Notes under the pieces: model-generated
Seen by the model: the letters and a program-made list of their open reading frames with translations, nothing else
Told to the model about the DNA's origin: nothing
Databases searched by the model: none
Program-made: the position numbers and the translations under genes
Shown here: piece by piece, positions 12,876-22,623 of the stretch
Layout of the letters: every line of letters starts with the position of its first letter
How positions within the stretch are numbered: the stretch's first letter is position 1
From: Pseudoduganella buxea
Lineage (GTDB): Bacteria > Pseudomonadota > Gammaproteobacteria > Burkholderiales > Burkholderiaceae_D
Length of the DNA stretch: 64,000 nucleotides
Assembly (NCBI RefSeq): GCF_009720835.1
Contig: NZ_WNKZ01000001.1
Span: 124,001 to 188,000, forward strand
Reading direction: 5' to 3'

Positions 12876-15800
12876 TCAGTCCGCCAGCGGCGCGAAGATC
12901 TGTTGCAGGTCTTCCTGCGTCAAGGCCATCTTCTGCGACTCGCCTTCGGCCAGCACGGATTGGGCCAGGTCGGCCTTTTTCTGTTGCAGCAGCTGGATTT
13001 TTTCCTCCAGCGTGCCCTTGGCGATCAGCTTGTAGACGAACACGGGCTTGTCCTGGCCGATGCGCCAGGCCCGGTCCGTGGCCTGGTTTTCCGCCGCCGG
13101 ATTCCACCACGGGTCGTAGTGAATGACGGTGTCGGCCGCCGTCAGGTTCAGGCCGACGCCGCCCGCCTTCAGGCTGATCAGGAACACGGGCACGGCGCCC
13201 TGCTGGAAGGCCGCCACCTGGGCGCCGCGGTCGCGCGTTTCGCCCGTCAGCAGCGCATACGGGATGTCGCGCGCCTCCAGTTCCTCCTCGATCAGTTCCA
13301 GCATCGACGTGAACTGGGAGAACACGAGAATCTTGCGGTCTTCTTCCAGCAAGTCTTCCAGCATCTGCATCAGGTCCGCCAGCTTGGCCGAGCCTGCCGC
13401 CTGCTGCTTGCGGGTCGACAAGGTTTTCACCAGGCGGGGATCGCAGCACACCTGCCGCAGTTTCAGCAGCGCTTCCAGGATGACGATCTGGCTGCGCGCC
13501 ACGCCCTTGCGGTCGATTTCCTCGCGCACCTTCTGGTCCATCGCCAGGCGCACGGTTTCGTACAGGTCGCGCTGGCCGCCCGTCAGCTCCACCTTGCGCA
13601 CCATTTCCGTCTTCGGCGGCAGCTCCTTGGCCACGCTGTCCTTGGTCCGGCGCAACAGGAAGGGCTTGATGCGGCGGTTCAGCAGGGTGCGGCGCAGCGG
13701 GTCGTCCTGCCGCTCGATCGGGTGGCGGAACTGGGAGTTGAACGATTTCTCGTCGCCCAGCAGGCCCGGCAGCAGGAAGTGGAACTGCGACCACAGCTCG
13801 CCCAGGTGATTTTCCAGCGGCGTGCCCGACAGGCACAGGCGGTGCTTGGCGCGCAGCAGGCCGGCGCTCTGGGCCGCTTTGGAGCGGGTGTTCTTGATGT
13901 AATGCGATTCGTCCAGGATGACCATGTGGAAATCGTGCTCGCGCAGTTTTTCCTCGTCGCGCGGCAGCAGCGCATACGTCGTCAGCACCAGGTCGGACTG
14001 GCCGATCTTGTCGAACTGTTCGGCGCGGTCCTTGCCTTGCAGCAGCAATACCTTCAGGCTGGGCGCGAAGCGGGCCGCCTCGTCCTGCCAGTTGCCCATC
14101 AGGCTGGTCGGCGCGATGACGAGGGTCGGGTGCGTCATGCGGCCCGATTCCTTTTCCACCAGGATGTGCGCCAGGGTCTGCACGGTCTTGCCCAGGCCCA
14201 TGTCATCGGCCAGGATGCCGGCCAGGTTGTATTCGCGCAGGAACTGCATCCACGACAGGCCGTCCGTCTGGTAGTCGCGCAGGGTGGCCTGCAGGCCGGC
14301 CGGGGTCGGCACGCGCTTGACGGACGAGAACTGGTTCAGGCGGCGCCCCATGTCGCGCAGCTCTTCGCCGCCCGTCCACACGAATTCGCCGCTCTTGGCC
14401 AGCTCGTCCAGGCGGGCCGCATCCAGGGTGGCCATGCGCACGGCATGGCGGATCTTGTCGTTGAAATACAGCTCGCCCAGGGTGGTCAGGATGGGCTTGA
14501 TGCGCTGCCACGGCAGGGCGACGCGCTTGCCGTTCGGCAAGGTTGCCAGCATCTGGTCCGTTTCGCCGTGCATGGCCAGCGCCTTCGGGCTGAAGTCGTG
14601 CGGCATATTGCGGATCATCTGCACCAGCACGGGCAGCAGCGGCACCCTTTCCTGGTCGACGGTAATGCCCAGTTCCAGCTCGAACCACGCATTGCCCGTG
14701 TCCGGGCCCTCTTCCTCCACTTCGGCGTACCAGTCGTCCACGCCCGTCATTTCGTAGCGGTACTTGCTGGTCTTTTCGACCTGCCAGCCTTCGGCCTGCA
14801 ACTGTTCGATGCCGGATTCGGCGAAGCGGATCCAGTCGGCCTGGTTGGCCAGCAGCAAGCCACCGCGCACGCTGGACAGCGGCAAGGCCGTGGGCTTGCG
14901 GAAGCCCAGGTGGGTCAAGGTCTCCAGCGCGGCGGTCTCGGCGGCTTCGTCGCGCTGGATGATTTCCGTCACTTCGCCACGCTGGCGCACGACACGCTGC
15001 GACGGGTCGAAGGACACCCGTTCGCCGTCGTAGTCATAAGACAGCACGGCGTAGTCGTTCCACCGCTGGGCCGTGCCTTCGGCCAGCTGGGCCGAATCGA
15101 GCACGAGGATGGGGCGGGGCTTGACGTCGTCGCGCAACCGTTGCGGCAGCGGCTGCGGCAGCGGCATCAGTTGCTGCAGGCCGTGGGCCAGCAGCAGTTG
15201 CGACACGCGCATCTTGTCGTTCGGCATCAAAAGCGGCGCTTGCGCCACCAGTGCCTGCAAGTCCGCCAGGGGAATCTCGGCGCCGCCCTGGTTCAGGTGC
15301 AGCACGCCGCAGGACAGGTTGTCGATATACCACGGCGGTTCCGTCGGCAGCATGTAGTCGATCTGGTCCGCGCCGGCGTGGCGGGCGCCTTCGGGGGCCT
15401 CGACCTTCCAGCCCAGCCGCAAGCCCTTGCCTTCCTCGCGCCACGCCAGGTTGGCGGTGCGCTGGGGGCCGGCCTTCATCGGGTACACGAGGCCGTTGCC
15501 GACATCCGCCCAGGAATTGGCCCACAGCAATTTATCCTGTTCCGACAGCATTTGCAGCAAGGCCGCGCCGATCTTGCCGCGGGGCTCCGTCGCCGTGCCC
15601 GTCTGCGAATTCGGGCCCGTGCGCATGGCAACGAAGAACCGGATCAGGTCTTCGTCGCCCGGTTCCAGGAAGGCGGGCGGGGCCGACAGCAGCGAAAACA
15701 CTTCGTTGACGGGGCTGGCCGCAGCCACGTCGCCGTTCGGCCGCAGCCGTGCCTTGTACAGGCACAGGGCCACGTGCCGGCCACCGGAGGTGGGGGCCAG

Positions 15801-16037
15801 CACGTAGATCAGCCGGTAACTGGTCTGTTTCGGGTCGGGGTCGGCCGGCACCAGCCGGGCTTTCGGGTGCGCGGCTGCATCCACGCGCTGGAGCCATGTG
15901 GCAACAGCGTACGGCAACTGGGTTGCCGGCGGGTTGGCCGGGGCAGTGGCGGGAGCAGCAGGAACTTCGCGGGTTTCGTCGCGGGTCAAATCCATTGGGC
16001 GCATTGTCGTATTGAGACGGTTCAAAAACAGCAACAT
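12876..16037 (-). CDS. SNF2-family DEAD/DEAH helicase (RapA/HepA-like)
   Basis: A 1053-residue Swi2/Snf2-type ATPase. A long N-terminal region (about 1-580) is family-specific. The motor has Walker A DDMGLGKT (near 615), a DESH box (near 710), the motif III region LSGTPLENHLGELWS, and a C-terminal helicase lobe with LVFSQFTSM (near 905) and QATDRAWRIGQDKPVFVYKL (near 985). Bacterial members remodel protein-DNA complexes; the exact role of this one is unknown. The start is uncertain because the ATG at 16037 has no strong ribosome site and in-frame ATGs exist at 16004 and 15995. It is divergent from tex and is followed after four bases by a histidine kinase. Confidence 0.93.
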   Translation of the reverse strand: MLLFLNRLNTTMRPMDLTRDETREVPAAPATAPANPPATQLPYAVATWLQRVDAAAHPKARLVPADPDPKQTSYRLIYVLAPTSGGRHVALCLYKARLRPNGDVAAASPVNEVFSLLSAPPAFLEPGDEDLIRFFVAMRTGPNSQTGTATEPRGKIGAALLQMLSEQDKLLWANSWADVGNGLVYPMKAGPQRTANLAWREEGKGLRLGWKVEAPEGARHAGADQIDYMLPTEPPWYIDNLSCGVLHLNQGGAEIPLADLQALVAQAPLLMPNDKMRVSQLLLAHGLQQLMPLPQPLPQRLRDDVKPRPILVLDSAQLAEGTAQRWNDYAVLSYDYDGERVSFDPSQRVVRQRGEVTEIIQRDEAAETAALETLTHLGFRKPTALPLSSVRGGLLLANQADWIRFAESGIEQLQAEGWQVEKTSKYRYEMTGVDDWYAEVEEEGPDTGNAWFELELGITVDQERVPLLPVLVQMIRNMPHDFSPKALAMHGETDQMLATLPNGKRVALPWQRIKPILTTLGELYFNDKIRHAVRMATLDAARLDELAKSGEFVWTGGEELRDMGRRLNQFSSVKRVPTPAGLQATLRDYQTDGLSWMQFLREYNLAGILADDMGLGKTVQTLAHILVEKESGRMTHPTLVIAPTSLMGNWQDEAARFAPSLKVLLLQGKDRAEQFDKIGQSDLVLTTYALLPRDEEKLREHDFHMVILDESHYIKNTRSKAAQSAGLLRAKHRLCLSGTPLENHLGELWSQFHFLLPGLLGDEKSFNSQFRHPIERQDDPLRRTLLNRRIKPFLLRRTKDSVAKELPPKTEMVRKVELTGGQRDLYETVRLAMDQKVREEIDRKGVARSQIVILEALLKLRQVCCDPRLVKTLSTRKQQAAGSAKLADLMQMLEDLLEEDRKILVFSQFTSMLELIEEELEARDIPYALLTGETRDRGAQVAAFQQGAVPVFLISLKAGGVGLNLTAADTVIHYDPWWNPAAENQATDRAWRIGQDKPVFVYKLIAKGTLEEKIQLLQQKKADLAQSVLAEGESQKMALTQEDLQQIFAPLAD

Positions 16038-16180
16038 GCAATATTATCCGCCAACAGGGTTTTTGTGTTTGTGAAAGTTCTAACTTAGTGCGTCGTGGCA
16101 CAGCTCTTTGTGGGTGTCAAGACTGGCGCCACCACGCGGACGGCGTATGATTCCGGGCTTGTCTGCCTGGAAAACCATCA

Positions 16181-18529
16181 ATGCTGCCTTCAATCGAACA
16201 ACGCCTGGCCGTCGAACTGGCCGCCAAACCGGCCCAGGTGGCCGCCGCCGTCGCCCTGCTGGACGAAGGCGCCACCGTGCCCTTCATCGCCCGCTACCGC
16301 AAGGAAGCCACCGGCGGGCTGGACGATATCCAGCTGCGCCTGCTGGAAGAGCGCCTGCGCTACCTGCGCGAACTGGAAGATCGCCGCGCCACCATCATCG
16401 CGTCGATCACCGAACAGAACAAGATGACGCCCGAGTTGCTGGACGCCGTCATGCATGCCGAAGACAAGACCCGGCTGGAAGACTTGTATCTTCCTTACAA
16501 GCAAAAGCGCCGCACGAAGGCACAGATCGCCATCGAAGCGGGCCTGGCGCCGCTGGCCGAGAGCCTGCTGGCCGACCCCACCCTGAACCCGGAAACGGAA
16601 GCGGGCAAGTTCCTGCGCGAGCCTTTTACGACGCCGGACGGCAATAACGCCGGTGTGGCCGACACCAAGGCGGCCCTGGACGGCGCCCGCCAGATCCTGA
16701 TGGAACGCTTCGCCGAGGACGCCAACCTGCTGCAGTCGCTGCGCGAATACGTGCAGGACCATGGCGTGGTGGAATCGAAAGTGGTGGAAGGCAAGCAGGA
16801 CGAAGGTGAGAAATTCGCCGACTACTTCGATTATTCGGAACCGCTGGCCGCCGTGCCGTCGCACCGGGCCCTGGCCCTGTTGCGCGGACGCCGCGAAGGC
16901 ATCCTCGACGTCACCTTGCGCCTGGACACGGAAGCGGAAAAACCGAAGTGGGATGCGCCGCACAATCCCTGCGAGAGCCGCATCGCGGCCCGTTTCGGCA
17001 TCAAGGCGGGCGGCCGCCCGGCCGACAAATGGCTGACCGACACGGTGCGCTGGACGTGGCGCGTGAAAAGCTTCATGCATCTGGAAAGCGAACTGATGGG
17101 CGCGCTGCGGGAAAAGGCGGAACTGGATGCCATCAGCGTGTTTGCCACCAACCTGAAAGCCCTGCTGTTGGCCGCGCCGGCCGGCCCGAAGGCGACGATG
17201 GGCCTGGACCCGGGCCTGCGCACGGGCGTCAAGGTGGCCGTGGTCGATGCCACCGGCAAGGTTGTGGATACCGCCACCGTTTATCCACACCAGCCCCGCA
17301 ACGACTGGGAAGGCACGCTGCACACGCTGGGCCAGCTGGCCGCCAAGCACAACGTGGCCCTGATCTCCATCGGCAACGGCACGGCGTCGCGCGAAACGGA
17401 TAAATTGGCCCAGGACCTGATCAAGCAGCGCCCGGAACTGAAGCTGACGAAGATCGTCGTCTCCGAAGCGGGCGCGTCGGTGTATTCCGCGTCGGAATTC
17501 GCGTCGCGCGAGCTGCCGGACATGGACGTGTCGATCCGCGGTGCCGTCTCGATCGCCCGCCGCCTGCAGGACCCGCTGGCCGAGCTGGTCAAGATCGACC
17601 CGAAATCGATCGGCGTGGGCCAGTACCAGCACGACGTCAGCCAATCGCAGCTGGCGCGCACGCTGGACGCCGTCGTCGAGGATTGCGTCAATGCCGTGGG
17701 CGTGGACGTCAACACGGCATCGGCGCCGCTGCTGGCGCGCGTGTCCGGCCTGTCGGCCACGGTGGCGCAAAGCATCGTCACCTACCGCGACATGAAGGGG
17801 GCGTTCACTTCGCGCGCCGCGCTGAAAGCCGTGCCACGCCTGGGCGACAAGACTTTCGAGCAGGCCGCCGGCTTCCTGCGCGTGATGAACGGCGACAACC
17901 CGCTGGACGCGTCGGCCGTGCACCCGGAATCGTATCCGCTGGTGGAAAAGATCCTGGCCGACATCAAGAAGGACATCAAGGGCGTCATCGGCGCCGCCTC
18001 GCTGCTGAAAGGCCTGAATCCCGCCAAGTATGCGGACGATAAGTTCGGCGTGCCGACGGTAACGGATATCCTGAAGGAACTGGAAAAGCCGGGCCGCGAT
18101 CCGCGGCCGGAATTCACGACGGCCACGTTCAAGGAAGGCGTGGAGGAAATCCGCGACCTGCGCCCGGACATGATCCTGGAAGGCGTCGTCACCAACGTGG
18201 CCGCCTTCGGCGCCTTTGTCGACATCGGCGTCCACCAGGACGGCCTGGTGCACATCTCGGCCCTGTCGACCAGCTTCGTCAAGGACCCGCACACGGTGGT
18301 GAAAGCGGGCCAGGTGGTCAAGGTAAAGGTGCTGGAAGTGGACGAGAAGCGCAAGCGCATCGCGCTGACGATGCGCCTGTCCGACAGCGCGCCGGCGCCG
18401 GGCACGAAGCCGGAACAGCGTGGCGACCGCAGCGACCGCCGCGCCATGGGCCAGCAGCAGAAATCGCAGGCGCGCGAACCGGCCGTGGGCGGTTCGATGG
18501 CGGCTGCGTTTGCGAAGTTGCGGGGCTGA
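16181..18529 (+). CDS. tex: Tex, S1 RNA-binding transcription accessory protein
   Basis: Tex is a conserved nucleic-acid-binding protein linked to transcription and RNA turnover. The 782-residue product has the N-terminal helical region ([17 protein letters not shown], about 33-49), a YqgF/RuvC-like domain starting at [16 protein letters not shown] (about 342), a helix-hairpin-helix segment ([15 protein letters not shown], about 505) and a C-terminal S1 domain ([26 protein letters not shown], about 665-735). The length is typical. GGAAAA lies just before the ATG. A basic, low-complexity tail follows S1. It is divergent from the SNF2 gene across 143 bp. Confidence 0.95.
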   Translation: MLPSIEQRLAVELAAKPAQVAAAVALLDEGATVPFIARYRKEATGGLDDIQLRLLEERLRYLRELEDRRATIIASITEQNKMTPELLDAVMHAEDKTRLEDLYLPYKQKRRTKAQIAIEAGLAPLAESLLADPTLNPETEAGKFLREPFTTPDGNNAGVADTKAALDGARQILMERFAEDANLLQSLREYVQDHGVVESKVVEGKQDEGEKFADYFDYSEPLAAVPSHRALALLRGRREGILDVTLRLDTEAEKPKWDAPHNPCESRIAARFGIKAGGRPADKWLTDTVRWTWRVKSFMHLESELMGALREKAELDAISVFATNLKALLLAAPAGPKATMGLDPGLRTGVKVAVVDATGKVVDTATVYPHQPRNDWEGTLHTLGQLAAKHNVALISIGNGTASRETDKLAQDLIKQRPELKLTKIVVSEAGASVYSASEFASRELPDMDVSIRGAVSIARRLQDPLAELVKIDPKSIGVGQYQHDVSQSQLARTLDAVVEDCVNAVGVDVNTASAPLLARVSGLSATVAQSIVTYRDMKGAFTSRAALKAVPRLGDKTFEQAAGFLRVMNGDNPLDASAVHPESYPLVEKILADIKKDIKGVIGAASLLKGLNPAKYADDKFGVPTVTDILKELEKPGRDPRPEFTTATFKEGVEEIRDLRPDMILEGVVTNVAAFGAFVDIGVHQDGLVHISALSTSFVKDPHTVVKAGQVVKVKVLEVDEKRKRIALTMRLSDSAPAPGTKPEQRGDRSDRRAMGQQQKSQAREPAVGGSMAAAFAKLRG

Positions 18530-18537
18530 AGAAGAAC

Positions 18538-19080
18538 CTAGAGGGTCGGCGCCGCCGTCAGGGCACGGATGCGCCGGCCGATCTGGCGCAACGAGTAGGC
18601 ATACGCGCACAGGGCCATTACCGACAGGGCCAGCGGTGCATGGCTGGCCCAGCCTTCACCGTGCAGCAGCGATTTCGCGTTGATCAGCACGGGAATGACC
18701 GTGAAGAAACCGGCGGCCAGCATCAGGCGCCGGGCCAGCCGGTACTTGGCGGCGCGCGACGGCCCGTCGGTGAACAGCTCCTGGTTGCCGCCGCCTTGCC
18801 GCGTGGCCCAGATCTGGCAGTTGCCGTAACCGGCCGCCAGCTCCCAGCCGGCATCGGCCAGCAGTTGCCGGTAGTCGGGGTCGTTCGCCACTTTGGGGGC
18901 CAGGTAATCGACGCGGTACACCAGCGCCTCGGCAGGTCCCTGGCGAAAGGTGTAGATGCCCGCGCTGTTGGCGCCCTGCAGAACCAGTCCCTGCGCCGCC
19001 AGGCCAGCGAGCCAGGCTTCGAGCCGGTCGTCGTTCCATACGGCCACCATCTTGAATTTGCGTACCAGCTTGCCCGTCAT
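18538..19080 (-). CDS. DUF2812 membrane protein
   Basis: The 180-residue product matches the DUF2812 pattern: an N-terminal soluble part beginning with [26 protein letters not shown], the YRVDYLAP and [18 protein letters not shown] segments, a Gln-Glu-Leu-Phe-Thr-Asp motif, and two C-terminal transmembrane helices (about 116-136 and 145-165). DUF2812 proteins are usually encoded next to PadR regulators, as here, where its start overlaps the padR-like stop by four bases. The biochemical function is unknown; regulation by the PadR protein is likely. Confidence 0.85.
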   Translation of the reverse strand: MTGKLVRKFKMVAVWNDDRLEAWLAGLAAQGLVLQGANSAGIYTFRQGPAEALVYRVDYLAPKVANDPDYRQLLADAGWELAAGYGNCQIWATRQGGGNQELFTDGPSRAAKYRLARRLMLAAGFFTVIPVLINAKSLLHGEGWASHAPLALSVMALCAYAYSLRQIGRRIRALTAAPTL

Positions 19081-19406
19081 TGCGCCGCTCCCTTCGTGTT
19101 TGTCAGTACTGCCCGGCCATGGCCGACCATCGTCTCCAGCCGCGCCAGCTGGGCGGCCGCGACGGCCCGGCCCAGCGCCGTGATGCGGTAATACTTGCGC
19201 CGCTCTTCCTCGCCCGCCTTCTCGATCAGGCCCTGCCGCTCCAGGGTGGCGAAGGCCCCGTACAGCGTGCCGGCGCCGATGCGCACCTGGCCGCCGCTGG
19301 CCGCCTCCACCTGCTGCATCACCGCGTAGCCGTGGGCCGGCTGGTCCAGCGCCAGCAACAGGTAATAGCCGGCTTCGGACAGCGGCAAGAATTTGTGTAT
19401 GTCCAC
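19077..19406 (-). CDS. PadR-family transcriptional regulator
   Basis: A 109-residue winged-helix repressor of the PadR family. The family pattern is clear: [26 protein letters not shown], then [34 protein letters not shown], then a dimerisation helix. It overlaps the downstream DUF2812 gene by four bases. Immediately upstream (19414-19452) is a perfect inverted repeat with an extra half site, so it almost certainly represses its own operon. The inducer is unknown. Confidence 0.92.
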   Translation of the reverse strand: MDIHKFLPLSEAGYYLLLALDQPAHGYAVMQQVEAASGGQVRIGAGTLYGAFATLERQGLIEKAGEEERRKYYRITALGRAVAAAQLARLETMVGHGRAVLTNTKGAAQ

Positions 19407-19413
19407 GACGCTC

Positions 19414-19452
19414 CTTATAGCGATCTACGCTATATCGTGATTCGATATAGCG
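19414..19452. promoter_or_regulatory. PadR operator
   Basis: CGCTATATCG (19428-19437) and CGATATAGCG (19443-19452) form a perfect 10-bp inverted repeat with a five-base spacer, 22 bp before the padR-like start codon. A further half site, CTTATAGCG, is at 19414-19422. The layout fits an autoregulatory PadR site. Confidence 0.8.
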
Positions 19453-19577
19453 AGACGCATAGTAGCCCAGCCGGTCGCCGATGTAAATGCCCGGTTCGCG
19501 GAACGACCCGGCCCTGCAGCCGCGCGGCGATTGCCTGTAAAATGCGCCTATCCCAAATTTTTCTTTTCGAGGCAGCT

Positions 19578-19895
19578 ATGAGCGATGTACAAAACTGGAT
19601 CAAGGAAACCGTGACGACCGCCCCGGTGGTGCTGTTCATGAAGGGCACCGCCCAGTTCCCGCAGTGCGGCTTTTCCGGTCGCGCGATCCAGATCCTGAAG
19701 GCCTGCGGCGTCGAGAATATCGCCACCGTGAATGTGCTGGACGATCCGGAAGTGCGTCAGGGCATCAAGGAATACTCGAACTGGCCCACGATCCCGCAGC
19801 TGTACGTGCGCGGCGAATTCGTCGGCGGCTCCGACATCATGAGCGAGATGTACGAATCGGGTGAACTGAAGGCGCTGCTGCAAAACAATGGCTGA
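19578..19895 (+). CDS. grxD: Monothiol glutaredoxin Grx4 type
   Basis: A 105-residue monothiol CGFS glutaredoxin, which binds and delivers [2Fe-2S] clusters with BolA partners. The CGFS active site is in [10 protein letters not shown] (Cys31 region), and the family segments [33 protein letters not shown] and the N-terminal amphipathic helix are all present. I start it at the ATG at 19578 after GAGGCAG, because the longer upstream reading runs across the padR-like gene. Its last eight bases overlap ubiX, so the pair is translationally linked. Confidence 0.95.
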   Translation: MSDVQNWIKETVTTAPVVLFMKGTAQFPQCGFSGRAIQILKACGVENIATVNVLDDPEVRQGIKEYSNWPTIPQLYVRGEFVGGSDIMSEMYESGELKALLQNNG

Positions 19896-20487
19896 CCGGC
19901 CGCGGCGGTTCGTCATCGCCATCACGGGCGCCACCGGCGCCGTGTATGGCGTGCGGCTGCTGCAAACCTTGCGGGCCCTGCGCGGTTCGCACGTCCCTCC
20001 GGGAATCGAAACCCACCTGGTGGTGTCCGACGCCGCCGTGCTCACCTTGCATGAGGAAACGGGCATGGCGCGCCGCGATGTCGAGGCGCTGGCCGACGTG
20101 GTGCACAAGGCCCACAACGTGGGCGCCACCATCGCCAGCGGTTCCTACCAGGCCGATGCCATGGTCATCGCGCCCTGCTCCATGAAAACCCTGGCCGCCG
20201 TCGCCCACGGCCTTTCGGACAACCTGATTGCCCGCGCTGCCGATGTGATGCTGAAGGAACGCCGCCGCCTGATCCTGATGGTGCGCGAAACGCCGTTCAA
20301 TCTGGCGCACCTGCGCAATATGACGGCCGTGACGGAAATGGGCGGCATTATCTTCCCGCCCCTGCCCAGCTTCTACCACCAGCCCAAGACCATCGACGAT
20401 ATCGTCGATCACACGGTCGCGCGCGTGATCGACCTGCTCGGCATCGACTCCCACGCGGCGCCCCGCTGGAACGGCCTGAACGGCTGA
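19888..20487 (+). CDS. ubiX: UbiX, flavin prenyltransferase
   Basis: UbiX prenylates FMN to make the cofactor of the UbiD decarboxylase in ubiquinone synthesis. The 199-residue protein shows the family's FMN and prenyl-binding segments: [17 protein letters not shown] near the N-terminus, the [37 protein letters not shown] region in the middle and [15 protein letters not shown] / [15 protein letters not shown] near the end. Length is normal. It overlaps grxD by eight bases. Confidence 0.95.
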   Translation: MADRPRRFVIAITGATGAVYGVRLLQTLRALRGSHVPPGIETHLVVSDAAVLTLHEETGMARRDVEALADVVHKAHNVGATIASGSYQADAMVIAPCSMKTLAAVAHGLSDNLIARAADVMLKERRRLILMVRETPFNLAHLRNMTAVTEMGGIIFPPLPSFYHQPKTIDDIVDHTVARVIDLLGIDSHAAPRWNGLNG

Positions 20488-20625
20488 TTCGTCTGCGGCC
20501 CCGCCGGCCATTTCCTTAGAGCTGCCTTATTTCCGCCTTGAAGCACAGGCGGGACGACGACGCATGCCGTTTTGCGTGCTACCCTCAATTGGTATTTATT
20601 TGGTTTTAATATCAAGGAGACTGGT

Positions 20626-21843
20626 ATGCGATTCGGTATTATTCGTACGGCCGTAGTCCTGCTGTTCACCTCCCTGCCGGCGCTCGCGACGCCGTTGCCG
20701 GGGCAACCGTGGCCGGTGGCCAGCGTGCTGCCCGGGCACGGCGACGACGAGGATCTACGACCATTTGCCGACGCCATCGGCCAGGCCCGGGTCGTGGCAC
20801 TGGCCGAGCAAACCCATGGTGGCAGCGAGGAATTCCTGCTGAAGACGCGGCTGCTGCGGTATCTGCATGAGAAGATGGGCTTCGAGGTGTTGCTGCTGGA
20901 AAGCGGCTTCTATGAGATGGGCCGGCTGGCGGCCCGTGCCGAAGCGGGCGAGCGCTACGACGATATGGCACCCGGCAATGTGTTCTTCATGTATGCGAAG
21001 AGTGCCGAGGGCCGCGGCATGTTGCAGTACCTGGACCGGCAACGCGCGGCCGGCACGCCGATGCTGGTGGCCGGCATCGACAGCCAGCATACGGGCGAGC
21101 TCAGCAACAAGGAACTGCTGCCGCGCCTGCAAGCCTACCTGAGCAAGCGAGCGCCGGCCCTATCGCGGGGCAAGGCATGGCAGGCCTATGCGGCGGCGGC
21201 CGCGCCCCTGTTCGCCCAGCAGCGTATCCCGCCCGACGCTGCCGCCCAGGCGGCCTTTCGCCGCCACGGTGCCGCATTGCAGACAGTACTGTGCGGTGCA
21301 AGCGATGACGTGTTGGAGGGTAGCGGCTGGTGGTGCCGGGTCGTCCACAGCATCGCGGCGCAGGCAACCACCTACTGGAGCGGTGGCGCGAACTACCAGC
21401 GCGACAATGCCATGGGCGCAAATGCCGTGTGGCTGGCCGAGCGCATGTTCCCCGGCAAGAAAGTGGTGGTGTGGGCCCACACCATCCACGTGGCGCGGGG
21501 CTTCCAGCGGGCCGCAGACCAGCTGCAGGCCGGCGAAGTCATGCACCGGCACTGGGGCCCGGCGTACAAGGTGGTGCAGTTCACGGCCGCTGCGGGCGCG
21601 ATCGTCGATTTCAACGACATGCAGGCCCTGCACCTGCCGGCGCCGACACCCGGTTCGCTGGAATGGCGCCTGAGCCAATACGCCGCGCCGCTGCTGGGCA
21701 TGACGGCCACCGTACCGGTGATCTTGCCCCAGCACAGCTTCGACTATGGCCAGGGCATCGCGACGATGCCGGGACGGCTGGGCGAAAACTGGGACGTGCT
21801 GTTCTTTACGCGCACGATACGGCCGGTGCGGATGACGCGCTGA
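20626..21843 (+). CDS. Exported erythromycin-esterase-family protein
   Basis: A 405-residue member of the erythromycin esterase (Ere) superfamily. Residues 1-21 form a signal peptide (ending ALATP), and the ATG at 20626 has AAGGAGA seven bases upstream. [11 protein letters not shown] (60-70) matches the position of the EreB catalytic His (here His64). [15 protein letters not shown] and [12 protein letters not shown] correspond to other conserved blocks. Some family members open the macrolide lactone; many chromosomal homologues have unknown substrates. The predicted export is unlike cytoplasmic EreA/EreB. No resistance neighbour or mobile element is adjacent. Confidence 0.85.
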   Translation: MRFGIIRTAVVLLFTSLPALATPLPGQPWPVASVLPGHGDDEDLRPFADAIGQARVVALAEQTHGGSEEFLLKTRLLRYLHEKMGFEVLLLESGFYEMGRLAARAEAGERYDDMAPGNVFFMYAKSAEGRGMLQYLDRQRAAGTPMLVAGIDSQHTGELSNKELLPRLQAYLSKRAPALSRGKAWQAYAAAAAPLFAQQRIPPDAAAQAAFRRHGAALQTVLCGASDDVLEGSGWWCRVVHSIAAQATTYWSGGANYQRDNAMGANAVWLAERMFPGKKVVVWAHTIHVARGFQRAADQLQAGEVMHRHWGPAYKVVQFTAAAGAIVDFNDMQALHLPAPTPGSLEWRLSQYAAPLLGMTATVPVILPQHSFDYGQGIATMPGRLGENWDVLFFTRTIRPVRMTR

Positions 21844-21847
21844 GCGA

Positions 21848-21877
21848 GCCGCGCCGTTGGAGAGACAATGGCGCGGC
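21848..21877. terminator. Hairpin between convergent genes
   Basis: GCCGCGCC (21848-21855) pairs with GGCGCGGC (21870-21877) around a 14-base loop, five bases after the esterase stop and before the convergent XRE-like gene ends at 21922. No T-tract follows, so terminator function is only suggested by position. Confidence 0.35.
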
Positions 21878-21921
21878 AGTAGTCCGGGCGCAAGATCGCA
21901 GCAAGATGCAGCGACCGGCCC

Positions 21922-22329
21922 TTATTTCTGGTAATTCACCCGCACCAGCATCCGGATGAACTCCCGCGCGATCTGGCGGTGGTGCTCGTCCAGCCGTTGC
22001 AGGTCCGCGATCAGCTTGACGTCGGCCGATTCGAACCGCGACAGGCCGTTGGCGCCTTCGGCGCTCGGCGCGGCCGCTTCCGGACCGCCGAAACGCAGCC
22101 ACTCGGCAGGAACGCCCAGCCACTGGGCGATCATGCGCAGCTTTTCCTGGGTGGGAATGGCTTCGCCGACCAGCCATTTTCGCGCCGCGTGGACCGTGAT
22201 GGGACGGCCATCGAACCGGATGTTGAATTCCCGTGCCAGCCGGGTCGGGCTGTCAGGAGAGTAGTGGGCGTTTTTCAGGGCCTGCTGCAGCCGCTGGCTG
22301 AAGCTTTCGCGTTCATTCGAAGAATTCAT
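21922..22329 (-). CDS. XRE-like helix-turn-helix regulator
   Basis: A 135-residue protein whose residues 8-80 resemble a helix-turn-helix domain of the type that reads its target through a non-standard spacing (RLAREFNIRFDGRPITVHAARKWLVGEAIPTQEKLRMIAQWLGVPAEWLRFG). The C-terminal part (about 100-132) is a helix that may dimerise. It is probably a DNA-binding regulator; the targets are unknown. There is no phage gene around it. The ATG at 22329 has no obvious ribosome site. The 22330-22623 stretch upstream is AT-rich and gene-free. Confidence 0.75.
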   Translation of the reverse strand: MNSSNERESFSQRLQQALKNAHYSPDSPTRLAREFNIRFDGRPITVHAARKWLVGEAIPTQEKLRMIAQWLGVPAEWLRFGGPEAAAPSAEGANGLSRFESADVKLIADLQRLDEHHRQIAREFIRMLVRVNYQK

Positions 22330-22623
22330 AGTTGCACTATTTCAGGTCACGACATGAAAGTCAGTCTCAAGCGTAGTCAGACCAATTGTGATAAATCGGA
22401 AGATTTAATAATTAACATTTTAACCTCCAATTACTCACAACTACCAGCCGGAACGTCACTTGCAAGCTGAAATAAACCCTTTTCGGCACATCCTGTTTCA
22501 TTGGCACAACGGACACGACCGTTGCATAGTGGAAATATTATAGACGATGTGAAACTGGGGCGGTTACAAAACCCCTAGAGGCCGGCCTCGGAACGACAGT
22601 CAGGCAAGGGTACCGCTAATAGG

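Noticed and set aside
12402-16088. A 1228-codon open frame on the plus strand
   Set aside because: Antisense to the SNF2 helicase gene; no recognisable domain.
16190-18610. An 806-codon open frame on the minus strand
   Set aside because: Antisense to tex, which has all its domains.
21922-22623. Prophage remnant suggested by an XRE-like regulator and AT-rich DNA
   Set aside because: No integrase, structural or replication gene and no attachment repeats are nearby.
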